Of a stretch of 33,047 nt of DNA, positions 16,041 through 23,697 are shown in pieces. Below the pieces are notes generated by a model, which was not told the origin of the DNA, made no database searches, and saw nothing but the letters and a program-made list of their open reading frames with translations. Each line of letters starts with the position of its first letter. Position 1 is the stretch's first letter. Source of the stretch: Alphaproteobacteria bacterium (GTDB lineage: Bacteria > Pseudomonadota > Alphaproteobacteria > Kiloniellales > DSM-21159); assembly GCA_030433005.1 (NCBI GenBank), contig JAUILQ010000063.1:1-33047 (forward strand). Direction: 5' to 3'. The translations under genes were made by a program, and so were the position numbers.

Positions 16041-16967
16041 TCATCGCTTGGCCACCGTGTTGGCGAGGTTCTGGCCGCTCAGGCGCAGGCCGAGCCAGAC
16101 GACAAGGGAGGTGAAGACGAGCAGCAGGATGCCGAAGGTCGAGCCGCCCTCCCAGTTGTAGCGGGTGATGAACTGGTTGTAGATCTGCTCGGTGAACCAC
16201 ATGGAGTTCTTGCCGCCGAGCAGGATCGGCGTCAGGTAGCTGCCGGCGGTCAGCATGAAGACGATGATGCAGCCGGCGACGATGCCCGGCATGGCGTAGG
16301 GGATGACGATGCGGCGCAGCACCGTCAGGCGCCCGCCGCCCAGGTTGTAGCCGGCCTCGATCAGGCTGTTGTCCATGCCGTCGAGCGTCGAGACGATCGG
16401 CACCACCATGAACAGCACGACGGTGTAGATCAGGCCGACGATCACCGTGACGTCGTTGTAGAGCATCTCGACCGGTCCGGCGGCGAGGCCGCTCCACTGC
16501 AGCACGGCCGAGAAGATGCCGGTCTCGCGCAGCAGCATGATCCAGCCAAAGGCGCGCACCAGGTCGCTGACCCACAGCGGCACCAGGCACAGCAGGAACA
16601 GCGCGGCGCGGCTGCGCCGGCCGGCGATCTTGGCGATGTAGTAGGCGATCGGAAAGCCGATCAGCAGGGTCAGCGCGGTCACCAGGATCGACATCCAGGC
16701 GGTGCGCAGCAGCGTGTTCCAGTAGATCGGCTCGTTGAGGAACTCGAGGTAGTTGGCGAAGCTGAACTCGTAGACCCGCGGCCCGACCTTCTCGCGCAGC
16801 GACAGGTAGCCGATGCCGAGATGCGGCAGCACGATCAGCAGGACGATCCACAGCAGGAAGGGCGTCAGCAGCAGGATCAGCGCCAGGCGGTCGGCGTCGC
16901 GCTTGCGCTGCGCCCCCGCCTTGACCGGAGCGCCGACCGAGGGAATCGCGTCGACCGGCGCGCTCAT
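16041..16967 (-). CDS. ABC transporter permease, PotB-like
   Basis: The 308-residue protein is the first permease of the polyamine-type importer. A basic N-terminus (residues 16-27) precedes the first helix, LALILLLTPFLLWIVLLIVLP. About six helices follow, with the EAA docking loop EAGYNLGGGRLTVLRRIVIPYAMPGI before the last ones. The periplasmic segment after TM1 (LREKVGPRVYEFSFANYLEFLNEPIYWNTLLRT) is typical of PotB and PotH proteins. Its ATG overlaps the ATPase stop by 4 bases (ATGA), a sign of coupled translation. A repeat-bearing spacer separates it from the second permease gene. Confidence 0.9.
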   Translation of the reverse strand: MSAPVDAIPSVGAPVKAGAQRKRDADRLALILLLTPFLLWIVLLIVLPHLGIGYLSLREKVGPRVYEFSFANYLEFLNEPIYWNTLLRTAWMSILVTALTLLIGFPIAYYIAKIAGRRSRAALFLLCLVPLWVSDLVRAFGWIMLLRETGIFSAVLQWSGLAAGPVEMLYNDVTVIVGLIYTVVLFMVVPIVSTLDGMDNSLIEAGYNLGGGRLTVLRRIVIPYAMPGIVAGCIIVFMLTAGSYLTPILLGGKNSMWFTEQIYNQFITRYNWEGGSTFGILLLVFTSLVVWLGLRLSGQNLANTVAKR

Positions 16968-18094
16968 TGCGGATCGGCACCGTCGCTGTGCGGCTGCGCC
17001 TCGAAGCAGCGGCTGTCCGCGGCCGCGCAGGCCAGCACCACGGCATCGCCGGGCGCCAGCTCGCCGGTTTCGCCCGAGGGTGCGTAGGCGACCTCGACCA
17101 GCTTGTCGCCGGCGCCGCGCACCAGCACCCGGCTGGCCGCACCGTTGAACAACAGGCTGTCGACCCGGCCCTCCAGGCGGTTGGCCGAGGGGTCGACGGG
17201 CCCATCCGCGCGGACCAGCGCGAGCGCCTCCGGCCGCACGAAGACCTCGACCTCGGCGCCCTCGGCCAGCCCCTCCTGCCCCGGCGCGCAGAGCAGCCGC
17301 GCGCCGCCCTCGGTCTCGACCTGCAGGCGGCCGGCGTCGCGGCCGGCGACCCGGCCGCGCCAGCGGTTGCTGTCGCCGACGAAGCCGGCGACGAAGGCCG
17401 TGCTGGGATGGTTGTAGAGCTCCTGCGGGCTGCCGATCTGCTCGAAGCGGCCGCGGTTCATCACCGCCACGCGGTCGGACATGACCAGCGCCTCGGACTG
17501 GTCGTGGGTGATGTAGACGAAGGTCGTGTCGAACTGGTGCTGCAGCAGTTTCAGCTCGATCTTCATGCGCTCGCGCAGCTTGAGGTCGAGCGCGCCGAGC
17601 GGCTCGTCGAGCAGCAGCACGTCAGGCTCCAGCACCATGCAGCGGGCGATCGCGATGCGCTGCTTCTGGCCGCCGGACAGCTGGTCGATGCCCTTGCGCT
17701 CGACGCCCGGCAGGCCGACGCGCTCCAGCACCGCGCCGACCCGGCGCTCGATCTCGCCCTTGGCGACGCCGGCGCAGCGCAGGCCGTAGGCGATGTTCTC
17801 GCCGACGTTCATCATCGGGAACAGCGCCAGATGCTGGAACACCATCTTGACGTTGCGCTGGTTCGCCGGGACGCCGATCACCGAGCGGCCGCGGATCCGG
17901 ATGTCGCCGGCGGCCGGCTCCTCGAAGCCGGCGATCATGCGCATCAGGGTGGTCTTGCCGCAGCCCGAGGGCCCGAGAATGGAGAAGAACGAGCCGCTCG
18001 GGATCTCGAAGGAGACGTCGTCGACGGCGGTGAAGCTTCCGAAGCGCTTGGTGACGCGCTCGCACTCGAGGTCGTTCGCGCTGTCGCTGGTCAT
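16964..18094 (-). CDS. ABC transporter ATP-binding protein, PotA-like
   Basis: The 376-residue cytoplasmic ATPase drives the importer. The nucleotide-binding domain carries Walker A GPSGCGKTT (41-49), Q-loop VFQHLALFP (85-93), signature LSGGQKQR (139-146), Walker B VLLLDEPLGALD (159-170) and the switch ITHDQSEA. A C-terminal TOBE-type regulatory domain (about 240-376) is present as in PotA, MalK and UgpC. ATG at 18094 has a fair ribosome site (GAGGATC). The start is 188 bases downstream of the binding-protein gene, with an inverted repeat in the spacer, and the stop overlaps the first permease gene. The final residues (RCFEAQPHSDGADPQ) look poorly conserved. Confidence 0.92.
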   Translation of the reverse strand: MTSDSANDLECERVTKRFGSFTAVDDVSFEIPSGSFFSILGPSGCGKTTLMRMIAGFEEPAAGDIRIRGRSVIGVPANQRNVKMVFQHLALFPMMNVGENIAYGLRCAGVAKGEIERRVGAVLERVGLPGVERKGIDQLSGGQKQRIAIARCMVLEPDVLLLDEPLGALDLKLRERMKIELKLLQHQFDTTFVYITHDQSEALVMSDRVAVMNRGRFEQIGSPQELYNHPSTAFVAGFVGDSNRWRGRVAGRDAGRLQVETEGGARLLCAPGQEGLAEGAEVEVFVRPEALALVRADGPVDPSANRLEGRVDSLLFNGAASRVLVRGAGDKLVEVAYAPSGETGELAPGDAVVLACAAADSRCFEAQPHSDGADPQ

Positions 18095-18143
18095 GATCCT
18101 CGTTCAGCACCCTGGCCGCTCTCGGCGGTCGCCCAGACTCCCG

Positions 18144-18257
18144 CTCCGCCCGGGGGGGCGGAGAGGGCTGGGGTGAGGTGGGGCGATACGGCGGCTCGGC
18201 CGGCGCCCCTGTCCTCCCCCACCTCTCCCTGTCCCTCTCCGCCCCCGGGGGCGGAGA
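18144..18257. repeat. Imperfect inverted repeat, family 2, between binding-protein and ATPase genes
   Basis: Two arms of about 40 bases (18144-18183 and 18216-18257) are near-complementary. Each contains a GC palindrome (around CTCCGCCC and GGGCGGAG) followed by a GGGTGAGGTGGGG-like or CCCCACCTCTCCC-like tail. It occupies the 188-base spacer after the binding-protein gene. Repeats at this position often favour a higher level of the binding protein than of the membrane parts; that role is inference. Confidence 0.7.
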
Positions 18258-18282
18258 GGGGATCATCGAACGGATCCGATCC

Positions 18283-19368
18283 TCAGCCGCCGGTCGCGGC
18301 CTTGATCTTGTCCAGGGTCTTGCCTTCCATGTCCTCGACGCCCGGCGGGATGTTGGCGAAGAACTTCAGGTTCGCCACGTCCTCGTCGGAGAAGGCCGCC
18401 TCGTAGGCCGCGCGCTTGTCGTCGGGCAGCAGCGCCTTGCCGCCCTTGACCGCGCACATGCTGCCGGTCGAGGCCGACATCAGCTTCACGATCTCCGGCT
18501 GCAGCACGAAGTTGATCCACTTGTAGGCGGCGTCGTCGGCCTCGCCCTTCGCCGGGATCGAGAAGGTGTCGATCCAGGCGAGCGCGCCGGTCGCCGGCGG
18601 CACGAAGACGATGTCGGGGTTCTCGCCGTAGATGCGGAAGGCGGTCGAGTCCCAGGTCTCCGAGGCCACGACCTCGCCGGACAGCATCAGCGCCGCCAGG
18701 TCGTCGCCGCCCTGCCAGTAGGCCTTCACGATGTCCTTGCAGGCGATCAGCTTCTCGGCGACCGCGTCGAGAATCTTCTGGTACTCGTCGAGGTCCGCGT
18801 AGGCCGCGAAGGGGTCCTTGCCCATGGCGAAGGCGGTACCGAGCAGGATCGTGCGCCGCAGGCGCATCGAGGTCTTGCCCTTGTACTGGGGATCGCAGAG
18901 GTCGTCCCAGCCGTCGATCTCCGGCGCCTTGCTCTGGTCGGCCATGATGCCCGAGGTGCCCCACATGTGCGGCACCGAGTAGACCTCGCCGTCGATCGTG
19001 GTGTTGGCCTTGACGCCCTCGAGCAGCTTCGGCTCGTAGACCGAGGTGTCGATCTTGGAGAGGTCGAGCGGCTTGTAGAGGCCGTACTCCAGCTGCACCG
19101 CGTAGACGCGGTCGTGGCTCGGCTGCGCCAGGTCGTAGCCGGCTCCGCCGGTGGCGCGCAGCTTGGCGATCATCTCCTCGTTGTTGGAGAAGGTCACCTC
19201 GACGTCGATGTCGGGATACTTCTCCTCGAACAGCTCGATCACCTTCTCGGGCGCGTAGGTGCCCCAGGTCAGCAGGCGCAGCGTCTCGGCCTGGCCGCTG
19301 CCGGCGCCGGCCAGCATGGCGAGCGTGACCACGCCCGCCGACAGGATTCGCGTTCTCGTAGTCGTCAT
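18283..19368 (-). CDS. Periplasmic substrate-binding protein of polyamine-type ABC transporter (PotD/PotF-like)
   Basis: The 361-residue secreted protein would capture the importer's substrate. A signal peptide (about 1-27, ending SGQAE) precedes LRLLTWGTYAPEKVIELFEEKYPDIDVEV, the usual opening of this family. Later marks are GGAGYDLAQPSHDRVYAVQ, YSVPHMWGTSGIMAD and the hinge-like WDSTAFRIYGENPDI. ATG at 19368 is chosen for its strong GGAGG site 5-6 bases upstream and the direct signal peptide; 60 in-frame upstream codons have no such support. Substrates in this family include spermidine, putrescine and other organic cations. Two cysteines in the mature protein (DLCDP, IACKD) could form a disulfide. 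It is the first gene of the transporter operon, downstream of a motif shared with the enzyme operon. Confidence 0.92.
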   Translation of the reverse strand: MTTTRTRILSAGVVTLAMLAGAGSGQAETLRLLTWGTYAPEKVIELFEEKYPDIDVEVTFSNNEEMIAKLRATGGAGYDLAQPSHDRVYAVQLEYGLYKPLDLSKIDTSVYEPKLLEGVKANTTIDGEVYSVPHMWGTSGIMADQSKAPEIDGWDDLCDPQYKGKTSMRLRRTILLGTAFAMGKDPFAAYADLDEYQKILDAVAEKLIACKDIVKAYWQGGDDLAALMLSGEVVASETWDSTAFRIYGENPDIVFVPPATGALAWIDTFSIPAKGEADDAAYKWINFVLQPEIVKLMSASTGSMCAVKGGKALLPDDKRAAYEAAFSDEDVANLKFFANIPPGVEDMEGKTLDKIKAATGG

Positions 19369-19505
19369 GAAGTCCTCCACTCCCAGCCGTCCGGGCGCCC
19401 GCGGCCCCCGGGTGTTCGCATCCCTGCCGCGCGGCCTGTCTTGTCTGTCGTTGCTTCCCGTCGCCGGGCGGCCGCGCGATCCGAGCCTCAAGTAGAGGCC
19501 GGCAA

Positions 19506-19547
19506 TGGTCGGCTGAGAAGGTCCATTCTGGAGAAAAGCCCAGACCA
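19506..19547 (-). promoter_or_regulatory. Putative MocR-regulator operator, copy B (transporter operon)
   Basis: Bases 19506-19532 match 23608-23634 at 22 of 27 positions, with the 15-base core AAGGTCCATTCTGGA identical, on the same strand and in the same orientation to the downstream minus-strand genes. An inverted CCAGACCA at 19540-19547 is the complement of TGGTCTGG in copy A. The site lies about 140-165 bases upstream of the binding-protein ATG. Binding by the MocR-type regulator is inference. Confidence 0.6.
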
Positions 19548-19577
19548 ATCACCCGGCCAGGGCGGGACCGCCACCGC

Positions 19578-20912
19578 TCAGACGTTCCGCCGGTCGCGCC
19601 AGCGGTAATAGGCCACCGACGGCGCCAGGAACCAGGGCTTGCCGGTATAGAAGGGCCGGGTCTCGAAGCCGAGGCCGTCGAAGGCCGTGCGCCCCTCCGC
19701 GAGCCCCAGTACCTGCTGGCCGACCCGCATGCCGAGCCAGCCGGCCATCGAGACGCCGGAGCCGCAGTAGCCCATGGCGTAGTGGATGCCCTCGTGGCGC
19801 CCGACGTGGGCCAGGGTGTCGAAGGTATAGGCGACGAAGCCGACCCAGGAGTGGCTAATCCGCGTGCCGGCGAGCTCGGGGAAGATCTCGACGAGGTTGC
19901 GGTGCAGCCGCGGCCCGCTGAGCCGCGGATCGGTCTCGCCGACGGAGACGCGGCCGCCGAACAGGATGCGCGAGCGGTCCGGGGTCGCCCGGTAGTAGTG
20001 CACGACCTTGCGGCTGTCGGTCAGGTGCCGGCCCGTCGGAATCAGGCGTTCCATCAGCGCGCGCTCGAGCGGCTCGGTGGCGATGATGTAGCTGCCGATC
20101 GGGATCACCCGGCGGCGCAGCCAGGGCGTCAGGGCGGTGCTGTAGCCGTTGGTCGCGACCACCAGGTCGCGCGCCCGAACGGTGCCGCGCGGCGTCGCCA
20201 CCGAGAAGCGCCCGCCCCCGCTCCCGCCCCCGCCCCCGCCCTCGCGCCGGATCGCCGTCGCCGGGCAGTGCGGCACGACGCTCGCGCCGGCCTCGCGCAC
20301 GCGGGCCAGCAGGCCGAGGTGGTACTTGCCGGGGTCGAGCTGGGCGTGGCGCGGATGGACGACGCCGCCGTGGTAGAAGTCGCTGCCGATCTCGCTGCGC
20401 TGCTCGGCGCGCGGCACCAGCCAGCCGCCGCTCTTCAGGCCCTCGGGCTCGGCCTCCAGGGCGCGGCCCATCTTCTCGTACTGCAGCGGGTTGTGCGCGG
20501 CGTGGAAGCGCCCGGTCACCCGGAAGTCGCAGTCGATGCCCTCGGCCTCGACGAAGCGGCCCATCCAGGCCAGGGCGTCGTGGCCCTCCTTGAGGATGCC
20601 GTAGGCGCGCTCCGGGCCGTGGCGGGCGGCGAGCTCGGCGAAGCCCGGCTTGATCGAGCTGCTGATCTGGCCGCCGTTGCGCGAGCTGCAGCCCCAGCCG
20701 GCGGCCTCGGCGTCGAGCACCAGGGTCGAGCGGCCGCCGCGCGCGGTCTGCAGCGCGGCGTGCAGGCCGGTGTAGCCGGAGCCGACGACCAGCACGTCGA
20801 CCTCGCCAGGCAGCTCGGCGACCTCGATCTCCGGCCTCGGCGAGGCCTCCCACCACCAGGGCTCGGCCTTGAAGTCCTCGGTGAACAGCCCTGCCTCTGC
20901 CGCCTTGCCCAA
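19578..20912 (-). CDS. FAD-dependent amine oxidase of DAO family (PuuB/gamma-glutamylputrescine oxidase-like)
   Basis: The 444-residue flavoenzyme would oxidise a C-N bond in an amino compound to give an aldehyde or keto product, releasing ammonia or an amine. It opens with PWWWEASPRPEIEVAELPGEVDVLVVGSGYTGLHAAL, with the FAD motif at about 42-50, and has the PuuB-like GWGCSSRNGGQISSSIKPGF (72-91). The C-terminus has GRHEGIHYAMGYCGSGVSMAGWLG, the usual FAD-closing motif. The start is TTG at 20912 with GGAGG six bases upstream; no ATG is near. Residues 225-234 are a glycine tract encoded by a CCCGCC hexamer repeat. The gene lies 32 bases after the aldehyde dehydrogenase gene, which could use its product. 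The substrate is unknown. Confidence 0.88.
   Translation of the reverse strand: MGKAAEAGLFTEDFKAEPWWWEASPRPEIEVAELPGEVDVLVVGSGYTGLHAALQTARGGRSTLVLDAEAAGWGCSSRNGGQISSSIKPGFAELAARHGPERAYGILKEGHDALAWMGRFVEAEGIDCDFRVTGRFHAAHNPLQYEKMGRALEAEPEGLKSGGWLVPRAEQRSEIGSDFYHGGVVHPRHAQLDPGKYHLGLLARVREAGASVVPHCPATAIRREGGGGGGSGGGRFSVATPRGTVRARDLVVATNGYSTALTPWLRRRVIPIGSYIIATEPLERALMERLIPTGRHLTDSRKVVHYYRATPDRSRILFGGRVSVGETDPRLSGPRLHRNLVEIFPELAGTRISHSWVGFVAYTFDTLAHVGRHEGIHYAMGYCGSGVSMAGWLGMRVGQQVLGLAEGRTAFDGLGFETRPFYTGKPWFLAPSVAYYRWRDRRNV
20211..20240. repeat. Hexanucleotide tandem repeat (CCCGCC) inside the FAD oxidase gene
   Basis: Five consecutive six-base units, CCCGCC with one CCCGCT, read on the minus strand as Gly-Gly or Ser-Gly pairs. 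Gain or loss of a unit keeps the reading frame and would change the glycine linker by two residues. Confidence 0.85.
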
Positions 20913-20944
20913 GATGGTCCTCCGCTCTTCGTCGATCCCTCCGC

Positions 20945-22444
20945 TCAGGATGGCCGGATTCGCGCGGCGACGCTCTTGGTCTTGCAGTAGGCCTTGAGTC
21001 CCTCCAGGCCCTTCTCCCGCCCGAAGCCAGACAGGCGGTTGCCGCCGAACGGTGTCTCGATGCCGCCGGCGAAGTACTCGTTGACGAAGACCTGGCCGGC
21101 ATCGAGATCGCGCGCCAGGGCCAGCGCCCGGTCGACGTCGCCGGTGTAGATGCCGGCGACCAGGCCGTAAGCTGTGCCATTGGCCAGCGCCAGGGCGTGC
21201 TCGGCGTCCTCGGCGACCTGCACCGAGAGCACCGGCCCGAAGATCTCCTCCTGCACGCAGGGATCGTCGGGCGGCAGGTCGTCGAGGATGGTCGGCCGGT
21301 AGAACCAGCCCTGCCCGCTCTCGGGATCGACCGTCGTCTCGCCGCCGAGCGCGATCGTCGCGCCGCGAGTCCTTGCCGCCTCGACGTAGCCGGCGATCTT
21401 CGCCAGCTGCTGCGGCGAGCTGATCGGCCCGACCTGCGGGTTGCGCAGGCCGTGGCCCAGGCTCAGCCGGGCGCTGCGGGCGACCAGCTCCTCCAGGAAG
21501 CCGGCGTGCAGGGAGCGCTCGATCACGAGGCGCGAGCCGGCCGAGCAGATCTGGCCGGCGTTCTCCCAGATCGCACCCATGACGCCCTGGAGCGCTGCCT
21601 CTCGGTCGCAGTCGGCGAGCACCACGACCGGCGACTTGCCGCCGAGCTCCAGCGTCACGCTGGCGATGGTGCGCGCCGCCGCCGCCATGACGCCGCGCCC
21701 GGTCTCGACCGAGCCGGTGAAGGTGACGTGGCGCACGGAGGGATGGGCGACCAGCGGCGCGCCGGCCTCGGCGCCGGTGCCGGTGACGACGTTGCAGACG
21801 CCGTCGGGCAGACCGGCGCGCTGCAGCAGCTCGGCCAGCATGAGGGCCGTCATCGGCGTCTGCTCGGCCGGCTTGGCGACCACCGAGCAGCCGGCGGCGA
21901 GCGCCGGCGCCAGGCCGCGCGCCGCCGTCGAGATCGGATAGTTCCAGGGAATCACGTGGGCGGTCACGCCGACCGGCTCGTGCAGCGTATAGGCCAGGTA
22001 GTCGCGGCCGATCGGGATGCAGTCGCCCTGCAGCTTGTCGCCGGCGCCGGCGTAGTACTCGAAGGCGCGGGCCGCGCCGGCGACGTCGCCGGCGGCCTCG
22101 CCCAGCGGCTTGCCGCAGTCGAGCGTCTCGGCGACGGCGAAACGCTCGGCCTCGGCACGCAGCAGCCCGGCGGCACGCTGCAGCACCCGGCCGCGCTCGG
22201 CCGGTGCCATGCGCGACCAGACGCGGAATCCGTCCTCGGCCGCGGCGACGGCCGCCGCCACATCCTCGGCATCGCCGGCCGCGAAGCGCGCATGGGCCCT
22301 GCCGCTGCCGGGATCGAAGCTCTCCATCGTCCGGCCCGCGGCGGCGGCCTGCCAGGCGCCGCCGATCCAGTGGCGCCCCGGCAGGCCCGCCAGGGTCCCG
22401 GCCGCCAGGGTCTCGGCGGCGAGCTGCGTCAGGCTGTCGGTCAT
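20945..22444 (-). CDS. NAD(P)-dependent aldehyde dehydrogenase
   Basis: The 499-residue cytoplasmic enzyme oxidises an aldehyde to the acid. Catalytic Cys is C300 in NAGQICSAGSRL, the general base is E266 in TLELGGKSP (264-272), N168 lies in VIPWNYP and K191 in VVAKPAEQTP. The C-terminal EIFGPVL and GGNRLSGFGREKG motifs complete the family set. Length is standard for betaine-, gamma-aminobutyraldehyde- and 4-hydroxymuconic-type dehydrogenases, which cannot be told apart here. ATG at 22444 begins 2 bases after the enolase-family stop; a GTG at 22450 would overlap that stop by 4 bases and is better spaced from AGGAG, so the true start may be two codons longer. It sits between the enolase-family gene and the FAD oxidase gene and probably takes the oxidase product. 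Confidence 0.92.
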   Translation of the reverse strand: MTDSLTQLAAETLAAGTLAGLPGRHWIGGAWQAAAAGRTMESFDPGSGRAHARFAAGDAEDVAAAVAAAEDGFRVWSRMAPAERGRVLQRAAGLLRAEAERFAVAETLDCGKPLGEAAGDVAGAARAFEYYAGAGDKLQGDCIPIGRDYLAYTLHEPVGVTAHVIPWNYPISTAARGLAPALAAGCSVVAKPAEQTPMTALMLAELLQRAGLPDGVCNVVTGTGAEAGAPLVAHPSVRHVTFTGSVETGRGVMAAAARTIASVTLELGGKSPVVVLADCDREAALQGVMGAIWENAGQICSAGSRLVIERSLHAGFLEELVARSARLSLGHGLRNPQVGPISSPQQLAKIAGYVEAARTRGATIALGGETTVDPESGQGWFYRPTILDDLPPDDPCVQEEIFGPVLSVQVAEDAEHALALANGTAYGLVAGIYTGDVDRALALARDLDAGQVFVNEYFAGGIETPFGGNRLSGFGREKGLEGLKAYCKTKSVAARIRPS

Positions 22445-22446
22445 GG

Positions 22447-23550
22447 TCACTCGGTCTCGCTCCTGCGGTAGTCGGCGCGCTCCAGCCAGGCCGGGTCGAT
22501 CTCGACGCCCCAGCCCGGCGCGTCGGTCACCTCCACCTGGCCCTCGACGACGCGGTAGGGGTCGCTGCGGAACAGGCCCTCCTGCCAGGGGTAGTAGTCG
22601 GGCCCCTCGATCGAGAGCTCCAGGTACTTGCCGGCGTTCGGGATGGCGCGCAGCAGGTGCATGGTGAAGAGCGTCACCAGCGACAGGTTGGCCGAGTGCG
22701 GCGTGACCGGCAGCCCGGCCTGCTCTGCCATGCCGGCGACGCGCAGCGTGCGCACCAAGCCGCCGAGATAGCAGACGTCGGGCTGCACGACGTCGACGGC
22801 GCCCAGGGCGATCATGTGCCGCCAGGTCGGCAGCATGCAGTCCTGCTCGCCGCCGGTGACGTCGAGCTCGAGCGCGTCGCGCACGGCCTTGGTCTGCTCC
22901 AGCTCCCACCAGGGACAGGGCTCCTCGAAGTGGCCGACGCCGTGGTCCTCGAGCTGCCGCCCGATCTCGATGGCGCGGCGCGGCGAGAAGCCGCTGTTGC
23001 CGTCGGCGAGCAGCGCGACCTCGTCGCCCAGCGCCTTGCGGATCGCCGGCGCCATCGCCTCGCTGCGGCCAGGCCACTCGTCGACGTCGTGGCCGAACTC
23101 GGCGCCGACCCGGAACTTGAAGGCGTCGAAGCCGTGGGCGCCACGCAGCCGGGCGAAGCGCTCGGCCTCCTGCTCCGGCGTGATGTCGCGCTTCATCGAG
23201 GAGGCGTAGGCGCGCAAGCGGCCCGGCGTGCCGCCGATCAGCGCGCAGACCGGCTTGCCCTCGAGCCGCCCGCGCAGGTCCCAGAGCGCCGTCTCGACGC
23301 CGGTCAGCGCGCGGAACAGGTAGGGCCCGGGAAACTTCAGCTCCTTCTCCGGCACCAGGTCGACCAGCGGCTCGATGGCCAGCGCGTTGGCGCCGAGCGC
23401 CCAGGGCGCCACCTGGCGGTGCAGCACCTGGGCGGTGATGTCGGCGTTGTAGGTCGAGACCTGCCCCCAGCCCTGCTCGCCGCTGTCGGCGGTGACGCGC
23501 ACGAAGCCGACGAACTGGGTCGAGAAGCTTTCGATGGCGGCGATCTTCAT
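22447..23550 (-). CDS. Enolase-superfamily enzyme (mandelate racemase/muconate lactonizing group)
   Basis: The 367-residue protein would remove a proton next to a carboxylate, leading to racemisation, epimerisation or dehydration. The metal ligands are D183 (LLADGN), E209 (HFEEP) and E235 (GGEQ). The acid-base side has D258 (VQPDV) and H285 (TPHSAN). On the other face the usual KxK motif reads K145-F-R147 (FKFRVG), so the second lysine is arginine. The N-terminal capping domain is present (LFRALTGVETALWDLRGRLEGKPV). ATG at 23550 begins the family-typical start; a purine-rich GAGAGAATCC precedes it. It is first in the enzyme operon, divergent from the MocR regulator. The arginine argues against an exact mandelate racemase copy. 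Acid-sugar dehydratase and amino-acid-derivative epimerase are both possible. Confidence 0.88.
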   Translation of the reverse strand: MKIAAIESFSTQFVGFVRVTADSGEQGWGQVSTYNADITAQVLHRQVAPWALGANALAIEPLVDLVPEKELKFPGPYLFRALTGVETALWDLRGRLEGKPVCALIGGTPGRLRAYASSMKRDITPEQEAERFARLRGAHGFDAFKFRVGAEFGHDVDEWPGRSEAMAPAIRKALGDEVALLADGNSGFSPRRAIEIGRQLEDHGVGHFEEPCPWWELEQTKAVRDALELDVTGGEQDCMLPTWRHMIALGAVDVVQPDVCYLGGLVRTLRVAGMAEQAGLPVTPHSANLSLVTLFTMHLLRAIPNAGKYLELSIEGPDYYPWQEGLFRSDPYRVVEGQVEVTDAPGWGVEIDPAWLERADYRRSETE

Positions 23551-23607
23551 GGATTCTCTCGTCGGCTGCGCTCGGGGCTCGTCGGGCCCTTCTACAGAGG
23601 CCCAAAG

Positions 23608-23634
23608 TGGTCTGGACGGAAGGTCCATTCTGGA
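23608..23634 (-). promoter_or_regulatory. Putative MocR-regulator operator, copy A (enzyme operon and regulator gene)
   Basis: The site lies in the 147-base divergent spacer, 58 bases from the enolase-family ATG and 63 bases from the regulator ATG. It contains the core AAGGTCCATTCTGGA shared with copy B, and a direct repeat TCTGGA at 23611-23616 and 23629-23634, 18 bases apart. MocR regulators usually bind direct repeats near their own gene. Assignment to this regulator is inference. Confidence 0.65.
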
Positions 23635-23697
23635 TAATCTTGGAGTCCGTTTTGCGGGCGCCCCAGCCGGCGGCCGCCCCCTCCGTGGGAGCGCAGC

